DNA of 61,032 bases from a virus, in IMG/VR virus record IMGVR_UViG_3300010391_001971, positions 1 through 61,032 of that record; one strand, 5' to 3'. The number at the start of each line of letters is the position of its first letter. The stretch's first letter is position 1. The notes under the pieces were generated by a model, which saw only the letters and a program-made list of their open reading frames with translations, did no database searches and was not told the DNA's origin. Of this stretch, positions 7,339 through 13,487 are shown piece by piece. The translations under genes were made by a program, and so were the position numbers.

Positions 7339-7419
7339 TTATCGCACATCGGCCCAACGCCCGCCGTCCTTCGTCGCCGGCACCTTCTTGCCCTTGCACG
7401 AGCACCAGTAACAGACCAT
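7339..7419 (-). CDS. Zinc-binding micropeptide, 26 aa
   Basis: ATG 7419 shares the TGATG junction with the upstream stop. The product, beginning MVCYWCSCKGKKVPATKD, has three Cys in a CxxCxC cluster and a basic tail. It is one of the smallest genes here; position, coupling and the cluster argue that it is real. Confidence 0.6.
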   Translation of the reverse strand: MVCYWCSCKGKKVPATKDGGRWADVR

Positions 7420-7892
7420 CAGGCGGCCTCCGTCAGCGGCACCGGGACCTCACGGCCCAGCACCCTGCTGGCTAGCTCGCAGCCCTCCCGCCAGTCCTCG
7501 GGCTCTCCGTCCGAACTGACCCTCACACACTGCGGGCCGCCAATCAGACTCAGCGCAGCATAGACGGCCGTCACCACCACATCGTACGGCTTGTACGCCG
7601 TCTTGCAGAACAGGAAGTGACCGTCCGTGCCGAAGTGGCAATCGGCCTTCAAGTACGGTTGGTGCTCCAGCTGCGCCAGCGTGGCCGGCACGGACAGCGT
7701 CTCGTGCCCGTCCTCACCAACGCCGTTCGCCATGATGCCTTCATCCGTGTACGCGGGCCCCGGACCCTCGCCCCAGGCGTCGCCAAGCGGCACCGGGGAC
7801 GCCTCGACAATCTGGCGGGCCGCCATGACCGCCTCGGTCCATAGCTCCTGCTGGCCCGCCCTGTTCAGATACATGTAGTGCGTGTAACCCAT
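7419..7892 (-). CDS. MGYTHY-type conserved phage protein
   Basis: 157 aa; ATG 7892 in a TGATG junction. It starts MGYTHYMYLNRAG, the hallmark of a widespread phage hypothetical family that begins MGYTHYW, and later has FGTDGHFLFCKTAYKPYD and YAALSLIGG typical of that family. Function is unknown. It follows Ku in the operon. Confidence 0.8.
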   Translation of the reverse strand: MGYTHYMYLNRAGQQELWTEAVMAARQIVEASPVPLGDAWGEGPGPAYTDEGIMANGVGEDGHETLSVPATLAQLEHQPYLKADCHFGTDGHFLFCKTAYKPYDVVVTAVYAALSLIGGPQCVRVSSDGEPEDWREGCELASRVLGREVPVPLTEAA

Positions 7893-8692
7893 CACGCGGC
7901 CTCCTTCCTGGCCTTCGCAGCCTCGACGCTGGCCCGCAGCGCATCGAGCATGTCGGGCGCTGGCACCGCGGCGCGCTCCGTGAGAGTCGGCAGTGCTGTC
8001 CCGTCTTGCTTCGACGCGAGCAGCGCCTCGAGCGCGAACCGGTACTCATCGTGCTCCTCGCGCACTTCGTAGAACGGCCCGGCCAGCGCCGACACCAGCT
8101 CCTTCGCTAGGTTCCGCTCGATATCGCTGACCTGCACGTCCTCGATCAACGACTCCACCTCGCCCGACGCCGACACCTCGTCCGGCCAGTGCAGGTACAG
8201 CATCAGCAGCGCCCTACCCTCGGGCAGCAGCGCCACCAGCTGCTCCTTGCCGGACCGAGCCAGCTTCCCGATCGCCGCCTGGCCCGTCTCAGCCAGCACG
8301 TCGCGCAACAGGACGAACCCCTTCTGCGGAGCCTTCGTCCGCTCGTCCGGCGCCAGGTAGTACGACTTCGCCGCCATCACCACCGGCAACTCGGCCGCCG
8401 GCACGAACCGCGTCACCGTAATCGCCTTGCTGGACTCCAGCGGCAGACCCTCGAAGTCCTGCTCCTCCAGCAGGACGATGCCGGCGCCGGTGTCGTACCC
8501 CTTGACCAGCTCCGTCCGCTCCACCTCACGGTCGCACATCCTGCAGACCGTCGGGGCGTTGGTCCGGCTGCCGCACTCGCGGTGCACCTGGTTGAACCGG
8601 ACGTCCTTCTCTCGGACCACGCCGTAGAACCGCACCGGCACATTCACCATGCCGAAGCTGATCACGGCGCTCCCGCTACTCTTGGCCGTCAT
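7892..8692 (-). CDS. ku: Ku DNA end-binding protein
   Basis: 266 aa, normal length for bacterial Ku. It has the family start GSAVISFGMVNVPVRFYGVV, the VRFNQVHREC segment, CRMCDREVERTELVKGYD, and the central barrel stretch KSYYLAPDERTKAPQKGFVL. Bacterial Ku forms a homodimeric ring on double-strand ends and recruits LigD; no ligase gene is in the window. Mycobacteriophages Omega and Corndog also carry Ku, where it is proposed to help circularise genomes with short cohesive ends through host LigD. With Mre11, split Rad50 and the HerA-like ATPase it forms a DNA-end set. Confidence 0.95.
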   Translation of the reverse strand: MTAKSSGSAVISFGMVNVPVRFYGVVREKDVRFNQVHRECGSRTNAPTVCRMCDREVERTELVKGYDTGAGIVLLEEQDFEGLPLESSKAITVTRFVPAAELPVVMAAKSYYLAPDERTKAPQKGFVLLRDVLAETGQAAIGKLARSGKEQLVALLPEGRALLMLYLHWPDEVSASGEVESLIEDVQVSDIERNLAKELVSALAGPFYEVREEHDEYRFALEALLASKQDGTALPTLTERAAVPAPDMLDALRASVEAAKARKEAA

Positions 8693-8705
8693 CGCGGCCT
8701 CCTTT

Positions 8706-9437
8706 CTACGCCGGCGCGCTCAGCGCCAGCACTCTCCGCACTTGCTCAGGGCGCAAGCTGTCCAGCGCGCCCGCCTGCTTCAACTCACTCATCCTCGTGG
8801 CCCAGAACTGCAGGCCGTGGTACAACTGCTTGCTGTCAGGCCACCACCGGTTCACCTCGGCCCAGGTTCGGGCGAACAGCTCCTGCACCTGCGGGTCCTT
8901 CGGTGCGCCCACCCAGAAGTCCGTCAGTACCGTGTCGAAGGCCGTCTCACGGACCACCTCCGGCAGGTCGAAGAAGTCAGCCATCACCAGCCGGAACCGC
9001 TCGTCCAACACGTTGGACTGCGACAGCGGCTCCCACGTCAGCGCGGCAACCTCTGCGCTACGCTCCACCACGACGACCTCGCGGACATCCGGCCGCAGCA
9101 CCTTCAGATGACGCAGCACGATTCCCAGGCCGAGCCCGCCGACCAGAACCCGCGGGCCCTTGACCTGCTCGGCCAGCCGGTACATCGCCATCCAGTACAG
9201 CGGGTCGTCCGTCATCCAGTCCTTCCACACGCCTTTCCGCCGCTGCTGGAGTCTGGTCGTCCGGCCCCGCTCGGTTAGCTCATAGAAGCTCGCGTCCGCG
9301 TACTGACGGTGCAGCCAGTACGTCGCCGGCGCCTTCCGGTGATACGCGATTCGCCAGCGGCCGCTCTTCCCAGGGACCTCGGCCGCCGGCAGTCCCGCCG
9401 GGCAGTCCCAGCCGGTGATGCGCAGTATGCCATTCAC
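8706..9437 (-). CDS. Class I SAM-dependent methyltransferase / spermidine-synthase-like
   Basis: 243 aa, GTG 9437 in a GTGA overlap. A Rossmann core is clear: GPRVLVGGLGLGIVLRHL (motif I), VVVVERSAEV (acidic residue at strand 2) and FDTVLTDFWVG (motif IV). The arrangement resembles spermidine-synthase-like methyltransferases found in phages. Substrate unknown. A palindrome copy sits in its coding region at 9003-9018. Confidence 0.75.
   Translation of the reverse strand: MNGILRITGWDCPAGLPAAEVPGKSGRWRIAYHRKAPATYWLHRQYADASFYELTERGRTTRLQQRRKGVWKDWMTDDPLYWMAMYRLAEQVKGPRVLVGGLGLGIVLRHLKVLRPDVREVVVVERSAEVAALTWEPLSQSNVLDERFRLVMADFFDLPEVVRETAFDTVLTDFWVGAPKDPQVQELFARTWAEVNRWWPDSKQLYHGLQFWATRMSELKQAGALDSLRPEQVRRVLALSAPA
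9003..9018. repeat. Palindrome copy GTCCAACACGTTGGAC (15/16)
   Basis: Differs from GTCCAACGCGTTGGAC only at one central base; both 7-bp arms are intact. Located in the methyltransferase gene, read as Ser-Asn-Val-Leu-Asp. Confidence 0.85.
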
Positions 9438-9625
9438 GGCAGGTGCTCGATCTTGGCTATCGTGGTCGGCTCGCCGTGTCGCCAGTCACGCAGCTTCCGC
9501 CGGCGCGGCAACCGCACCCGCTTGACCCGCGTCTGCGCCAACTCCGCCAGCGTCACGCCGATGGGCTTGCACTCGTGCTCCAGCCCGTAGTAGAGGAACC
9601 GACTGCACTTTGAACAACGGTTCAT
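9434..9625 (-). CDS. Small zinc-binding basic protein, 63 aa
   Basis: ATG 9625 overlaps the upstream stop (ATGA). CSKC at the N-terminus and HEC at residues 17-19 form a probable zinc site, followed by a strongly basic stretch (RVKRVRLPRRRKLRDWRHG) suited to nucleic acid binding. No family recognised. Confidence 0.75.
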   Translation of the reverse strand: MNRCSKCSRFLYYGLEHECKPIGVTLAELAQTRVKRVRLPRRRKLRDWRHGEPTTIAKIEHLP

Positions 9626-9942
9626 TCCTCGCAACCTCCTGCCGACACGCCGCCGGCTATGACGACTGCCGCACGATCCCCTATGCGCTCCATCGCCTGC
9701 ACCCAACCCTGCGGGCGCGGCCCCTTCAACGATGCCGGCCGGGCGGCTCCGCGCTTACACACCGCCTCGTCGTAGACGCGCTGCTCCCTGCGCGGGACTC
9801 CCGTGCCGTCGTCGTTGACGAACACCATGCCGTCCAGCGGCGGCACACGCTCAGCTCCGACGTCGCCATACTTCTCGCGACACCACTTCTTGCAAGCCGA
9901 TCCACCGCGCCGCTCGCCACATCCCTTGCAGAACCAGGGCAT
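9622..9942 (-). CDS. Cys-rich protein, 106 aa
   Basis: ATG 9942 overlaps the upstream TAA by one base (TAATG). The N-terminus is FCKGCGERR then CKKWC, i.e. two Cys pairs in 20 residues, followed by an extended middle (VPPLDGMVFVNDDG) and a second Cys in YDEAVCKRG. Probably zinc-binding; function unknown. Confidence 0.75.
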   Translation of the reverse strand: MPWFCKGCGERRGGSACKKWCREKYGDVGAERVPPLDGMVFVNDDGTGVPRREQRVYDEAVCKRGAARPASLKGPRPQGWVQAMERIGDRAAVVIAGGVSAGGCEE

Positions 9943-10055
9943 TACTTGCCCTCCTGCGGACAGAGCCAGCCATCCTTGGGCTGGCCTCCCTGCTCCTGTG
10001 CCACGCAGCGGTAGCGCACGACGGTGAGCTTCTCGCCGCAGCACTTGCACTTCAT
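9942..10055 (-). CDS. Zinc-ribbon microprotein, 37 aa
   Basis: ATG 10055 follows AAGGAGGCCAAGCG. MKCKCCGEKLTVVRYRC plus a later LCPQ gives four to five Cys in a ribbon-like spacing. It is the first gene behind the promoter at 10090-10117, so it leads the methyltransferase-Ku transcript. Confidence 0.75.
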   Translation of the reverse strand: MKCKCCGEKLTVVRYRCVAQEQGGQPKDGWLCPQEGK

Positions 10056-10089
10056 CGCTTGGCCTCCTTGCTTGTTCCTTCCTATAGTT

Positions 10090-10139
10090 ATCGTAACACA
10101 CTAACGCGGTGTGTCAATAGAACAAAGGTAGAACAAAGG
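10090..10139 (-). promoter_or_regulatory. Promoter with upstream 11-bp tandem repeat
   Basis: Minus strand TTGACA (10112-10117), 16-nt spacer, TACGAT (10090-10095). Immediately upstream, at 10118-10139, TAGAACAAAGG occurs twice in tandem (plus-strand reading), where an activator or RNA polymerase alpha subunit could bind. Leader of about 30 nt with a good ribosome-binding site. Confidence 0.65.
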
Positions 10140-10167
10140 AGGATTCGGCGAGATCGCACTACAGGCG

Positions 10168-10638
10168 CTAGGAGGGGCTGCCGGCCATCGCCGGCTCACG
10201 CTGTGCGCGCTCTTCGCGGTAGCGCTTCATGCGCTCCGCGTTGTACTTCCGGTACTTGGGCGTCTGGCGCCGCTTGCTGTCCGACGCGCGGCGTCGCTGC
10301 CGGAACGCGGCCTCGGCCACCGGGTCCTGCCGCACGCGCTCCCGGAACCGCTGATAGCGCTCCAGGCCGGTGAGCGGCCGCCCGATGGGCGCGTGGCCGC
10401 CATGGCGGACCGAACGGATCCCTAGCCGTCGCGTCTGCAGGTACACGTACTGGCGGCTCGGCGCGAACCCCAGCTCGTCCAGCGCGGCCTGGCGCAGCTC
10501 CGCGTGCGTCATCTCGAAGATCGGCGGGTGAAGGCCGCAAGACGTCAGGCTGCGCAGCGGATTCCCACAGTGCCGCAGCAGGAAGCCGCGGTACTGGTGG
10601 CGCTGTTCATCTGTCCTGATCGCGACGTTGCGGCTCAT
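10168..10638 (-). CDS. Basic hypothetical protein, 156 aa, possibly DNA-binding
   Basis: ATG 10638. The middle (HAELRQAALDELGFAPSRQY) looks like a helix-turn-helix-type segment followed by VYLQTRRLGI, and the C-terminal 60 residues are very basic (FRQRRRASDSKRRQTPKYRK). No named family. A TATAAT lies nine bases before the start codon, so the mRNA may be leaderless. Confidence 0.7.
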   Translation of the reverse strand: MSRNVAIRTDEQRHQYRGFLLRHCGNPLRSLTSCGLHPPIFEMTHAELRQAALDELGFAPSRQYVYLQTRRLGIRSVRHGGHAPIGRPLTGLERYQRFRERVRQDPVAEAAFRQRRRASDSKRRQTPKYRKYNAERMKRYREERAQREPAMAGSPS

Positions 10639-10647
10639 CTCGCCGCC

Positions 10648-10677
10648 ATTATATCATCGCGTTGGCGGCTTCCTCAA
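10648..10677 (-). promoter_or_regulatory. Probable promoter for a leaderless transcript
   Basis: Minus strand TTGAGG (10672-10677), 18-nt spacer, consensus TATAAT (10648-10653), then nine bases to ATG 10638. It overlaps the end of the upstream gene. The same 9-nt -10-to-ATG distance is found at 56212-56202. Confidence 0.55.
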
Positions 10678-10879
10678 CTGGCGCCGTGAACAGCGCCAGA
10701 TGTCGCCCACACACTGCCCTCCTCAGCGGCACCCGGCCACGCTCGTCGTTCACCACGTAGTCGGCACCCATCCAGCATTCCGCTACGCAGCACGGCTCTC
10801 CAGGGCGGCGGCCGTCTGTATCGGCGACCGCTGGCTCCACCCACAGCGTCGGTTGCGGGTCGAAGAACGGCCGCTCCAC
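10649..10879 (-). CDS. Cys/His-rich protein, 76 aa
   Basis: GTG 10879 in a TAGTG junction. CCVAEC at residues 30-35 and CGRHLALF near 57 supply Cys/His ligands for one zinc site, in the style of small phage zinc proteins. Acidic C-terminus. Function unknown. Confidence 0.7.
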   Translation of the reverse strand: MERPFFDPQPTLWVEPAVADTDGRRPGEPCCVAECWMGADYVVNDERGRVPLRRAVCGRHLALFTAPVEEAANAMI

Positions 10880-11181
10880 TACTCCGGCACCTTCAGCGTC
10901 TTGATGTGCGCCGTCGTCTTGGCGTGCTGCTGGAACGACTTCTCCTCCTCCGTCTGCTGGCTCTTCGACAGCATGAAGCGGCCGCAGCGCACCTCCTCGC
11001 CGGGCGCGATCTCCAGCCCCATCACCTTCGCCTTCGCCTCGGCGTCCAGCTTGTTGAACGCCGCACGGGCCTCCGCCAGTGGCGTCTTCGCCTCCTCACG
11101 CTTCTCCAGCAGGTCCTGGAGCTCCGGGTTCTCGATGAAAGTGTCGTCCATCCCGATCTGTGCCTTCGGCTGTGCGGGCAT
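10879..11181 (-). CDS. Hypothetical helical protein, 100 aa
   Basis: ATG 11181 in a TGATG junction. Residues 20-55 are charged and helical (ELQDLLEKREEAKTPLAEAR), then an EVRCGRFMLSKSQQ strand segment. It resembles small conserved proteins seen in actinophage-like replication regions, but I cannot name the family. Confidence 0.75.
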   Translation of the reverse strand: MPAQPKAQIGMDDTFIENPELQDLLEKREEAKTPLAEARAAFNKLDAEAKAKVMGLEIAPGEEVRCGRFMLSKSQQTEEEKSFQQHAKTTAHIKTLKVPE

Positions 11182-11381
11182 CAGTCCTCCGTTCTGGCGA
11201 CGGGCTCCTCAGCCGGAGAGCCAGCCACAATGCGTCTCAATGGGTCAATGGCGTTGCAGGCGGCGCACCAGCCACGGCCCTCATCTCGCTTGACCCAAGT
11301 CCAGGAGCAGCCGCCTGGGCAAGCGTTGGAGTCCGTGCAACCGCAACCTACGCAGGTGGCCTGCTCCTCTGTTTCGAGCAT
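11181..11381 (-). CDS. Conserved phage zinc-finger protein, 66 aa
   Basis: ATG 11381, five bases after AAGGAGG. The pattern CVGCGCTDSNACPGGCSWTW then CAAC is a familiar small phage zinc-binding protein, usually annotated only as hypothetical. All the Cys of the pattern are present. An upstream in-frame start at 11408 is less likely. Confidence 0.8.
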   Translation of the reverse strand: MLETEEQATCVGCGCTDSNACPGGCSWTWVKRDEGRGWCAACNAIDPLRRIVAGSPAEEPVARTED

Positions 11382-11444
11382 CACTCCTCCTTCTGGCGAG
11401 CTGGTCATACCATTACACCGATCACTGGTACACCGTCACATCCG

Positions 11445-11594
11445 TCATCCAACACGAACTGCTCTTCGCCACGTCGCCTTGATCGCTCTGCCGAGACGGA
11501 ACACCGCGGCCCGCAGGTTACACCATGCAAACAGCACCGATCCCGGCATCGGCCCATGATCCACAATGTCGACCACTGGCTGAACCGGATTCAT
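11445..11594 (-). CDS. Small hypothetical protein, 49 aa
   Basis: ATG 11594 starts one base after the helicase-loader stop. The protein (MNPVQPVVDIVDHGPMPG, then WCNLRAAVFRLGRAIKATWR) could form an amphipathic basic helix. Evidence is only position and an intact frame filling an otherwise empty gap. The 63 bases after it (11382-11444) hold nothing recognisable apart from the next ribosome-binding site. Confidence 0.45.
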   Translation of the reverse strand: MNPVQPVVDIVDHGPMPGSVLFAWCNLRAAVFRLGRAIKATWRRAVRVG

Positions 11595-11595
11595 C

Positions 11596-12876
11596 TCACT
11601 TCACCGGCTGCAGGCGGTAGTCGGGCGTCGCCAGCGTCACCGTCGCGCTGCGTTGGCGGTCCAGCAGCCTCGACAGCACCCGCGGCTCCCACAGGTGCGT
11701 ATCGAAGTTCGAGCACGCGATCGTGCGCAGTTCGTTCGCGTACCGGGCGTCCACGATCTCGTACAGCTTCTCCCGCGCCCACTCCGTCTGCCGTTCGGCG
11801 CCGACGTCGTCCAGAACGACAACCGGCCAGGTCATCGCGGCCACGAGCACGGACTCGGGCTCCTCATCTGACTTATCGCTATACGTGGACCGCAACCGCT
11901 CCAGGAACCGGGCGACGTTCAGATAGAAGCCGGCCTCGCCGCGCTCGATGCACTCGCGCAGCACGCCCACGGCGATATGCGTCTTGCCGCGGCCCGTCCC
12001 ACCCGTCAGCACGAGCTGCGACACCTCGCCTTCCAAGAAGCGCTGGGCCGCCGCCAGGGCGGGCTCCAGGCCGTCCACCGGCTGCAGGTCAGCCAGCCGC
12101 ATCTTGAGGTGCGCCGGCTCAAGACCTGACACGGCAAGCAAGCGCGCCACCCTCTCCTCCGGCTTCTCGCCGCCACAGCTGCGGCAGGGCGCGACGAGCT
12201 GCGGCACGATACCTTCGTCCGACAGCCTCAGCGGCCGCCTCACGAAGCCGGCGCCGCCACACCCTATGCACTCGCCGTCTTCGCACCGCTCACGGCAGCT
12301 ATGGAACGGCAGGCGGTGCGGCCAACTCAACGGGCCGCTAGCAACCTGCGTGACCACTGGCAGCTTCTCACGCACTTCCTCGATGACATCCTTCAGCGCC
12401 TGCATTGGGCCGGCATTCTGCAGCTCGTCCCAGTTCGGCACGTCCCCTCTCGGCAGCCCGCGGCCGCGGCGGTGCGACTTCGCCAACGTCACCATGTACG
12501 CCATCGGGTCCGCTCGCGGCGACTGCCGGTGGCGGTGGATCACCTCGTCGGCCAGCTCGATCACGGCGGCCATCTCCAGCCCGTAGCCGCCCGGCCGCGG
12601 CGCCAGCAGCAGCGACACGATCTCTTCGGCGCGCCTGCGTTGTCCTCGCAGCCCCTCAACCAGCCGCTCAACCACCGCCCGTCCTGCCGCCGGCAGCGGC
12701 TCTGCCTCCGAACGTTTCTGTCTCGCGCCCTTCGCCGCCTTCGCCGAGGTCTCCCGCAGCGTGTTCCAGGCACCGCACGCCGGGCACTTGCCTTCCCAAC
12801 GGCTGAACACGCCGCCGCACTCATCGCAGGCGAAAGCCGGGCCCTTCGCCTTCGAGCGCTTATTGGTCAAGGCCAT
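11596..12876 (-). CDS. Helicase loader: RadA-type zinc ribbon fused to DnaC-like AAA+ ATPase
   Basis: 426 aa from ATG 12876 (GAGGG eight bases upstream; a GTG at 12882 is the alternative). Residues 15-40 are CDECGGVFSRWEGKCPACGA, the N-terminal four-Cys motif of RadA/Sms. A helical middle with a second Cys cluster (SCRERC, CIGCGGAGF, CRSCGG) follows. The C-terminal 160 residues are a DnaC/IstB-like ATPase with Walker A GGTGRGKTH near residue 292 and Walker B VVVLDDVGA. DnaC-type proteins load the replicative helicase at origins. The region just upstream has iteron-like repeats and a DnaA box, which fits an initiator/loader role. No replicative helicase is visible in the window. Confidence 0.85.
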   Translation of the reverse strand: MALTNKRSKAKGPAFACDECGGVFSRWEGKCPACGAWNTLRETSAKAAKGARQKRSEAEPLPAAGRAVVERLVEGLRGQRRRAEEIVSLLLAPRPGGYGLEMAAVIELADEVIHRHRQSPRADPMAYMVTLAKSHRRGRGLPRGDVPNWDELQNAGPMQALKDVIEEVREKLPVVTQVASGPLSWPHRLPFHSCRERCEDGECIGCGGAGFVRRPLRLSDEGIVPQLVAPCRSCGGEKPEERVARLLAVSGLEPAHLKMRLADLQPVDGLEPALAAAQRFLEGEVSQLVLTGGTGRGKTHIAVGVLRECIERGEAGFYLNVARFLERLRSTYSDKSDEEPESVLVAAMTWPVVVLDDVGAERQTEWAREKLYEIVDARYANELRTIACSNFDTHLWEPRVLSRLLDRQRSATVTLATPDYRLQPVK

Positions 12877-12887
12877 CGACACGTCCC

Positions 12888-13097
12888 TCAGAACCTAGCG
12901 ACGTTTCTGGCGTCTAGCGACGTACTTCTATCCCATTCTAAGAGAGAAAGCACCACGTCGCTACTCGTGACGTCTTCGCTATTTAGAGCTACGACGCCCC
13001 ACCCCACCCCAGCGGCGAACAGGCGTCCGAACGCGAAGTGGCAACGGGGCGGCCTCCACGGAGTCGTGGCGAGCGGCTCTACAGGTGGCGCGGTCAC
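12888..13097 (-). CDS. Doubtful small protein, 69 aa
   Basis: GTG 13097 with GGAG nine bases upstream, behind the promoter at 13140-13168. The translation has a hydrophobic centre (FGRLFAAGVGWGVVAL) and no recognisable motif, and the repeats of the putative origin lie within it. It may be a real small gene or non-coding origin sequence. Confidence 0.3.
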   Translation of the reverse strand: MTAPPVEPLATTPWRPPRCHFAFGRLFAAGVGWGVVALNSEDVTSSDVVLSLLEWDRSTSLDARNVARF

Positions 13098-13139
13098 CTT
13101 CAGGAGCTCCCTCTACATGTAAGGCGGCCGTGGAAGCCC

Positions 13140-13168
13140 ATCATCGGCGCGCGCGCCAACGGTGTCAA
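13140..13168 (-). promoter_or_regulatory. Sigma70-type promoter before the helicase-loader region
   Basis: Minus strand TTGACA (13163-13168), 17-nt spacer beginning CCGTTGGCGCGCG, GATGAT (13140-13145). The spacer again contains CGTTGGCG. Between it and the gene at 13236 are a DnaA box and an 8-bp inverted repeat ATCCACAT/ATGTGGAT. Confidence 0.6.
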
Positions 13169-13235
13169 TGCTTTACCCGACCGCTTATCCACATTCTACC
13201 GGCGTCTTTGTTGGCGGCATGTGGATTCCCTCCAA

Positions 13236-13487
13236 CTACGGGCTCCGACCGCCGTACAGGGTCCGCCCATGATGAGGGACGCCGACGGCCCACTGCCAGA
13301 CACGTGCCAACAGACTCTTGCCTCGGCGGGTGCCATCGGGCCACTCGCTCCCATCGCAGACCGAACAGTGAGGCGGGAAACAGCGCCCCTTCTTGTGCCC
13401 CTGATACATCATCCGAACCGTGCGGCGCTCCTGCACGAACATGTTCGCCAGCACGGCGATCAGCGCTACGACCGTTATCTTATACAT
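13236..13487 (-). CDS. Small membrane-anchored Cys protein, 83 aa
   Basis: ATG 13487 overlaps the end of the HerA-like gene by 8 nt (ATGTATAA). Residues 3-20 (KITVVALIAVLANMFVQE) form a short membrane helix or signal anchor, followed by a basic loop and CFPPHCSVC. Function unknown; the C-terminal part is low in recognisable features. Confidence 0.6.
   Translation of the reverse strand: MYKITVVALIAVLANMFVQERRTVRMMYQGHKKGRCFPPHCSVCDGSEWPDGTRRGKSLLARVWQWAVGVPHHGRTLYGGRSP

Larger units (their letters stand above)
12877..13235. other. Putative replication origin / regulatory region
   Basis: 359 bases with at most one doubtful gene. It has CTAGCGACGT at 12895-12904 and 12914-12923 (19-bp period), an inverted copy with one mismatch at 12955-12964, a split copy (ACGTC-TT-CGCTA) at 12970-12981, locally AT-richer stretches at 12924-12950 and 12973-12988, and a consensus DnaA box TTATCCACA at 13185-13193. 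It lies directly before the helicase-loader gene. The repeats could instead be repressor operators, since a TAGAAT -10-like sequence lies between them. Confidence 0.45.

Noticed and set aside
13215-13225. 11-codon frame after a GGAGGG near 13180-13215 (minus strand)
   Set aside because: Too short to support; lies in the inverted repeat/DnaA-box region.
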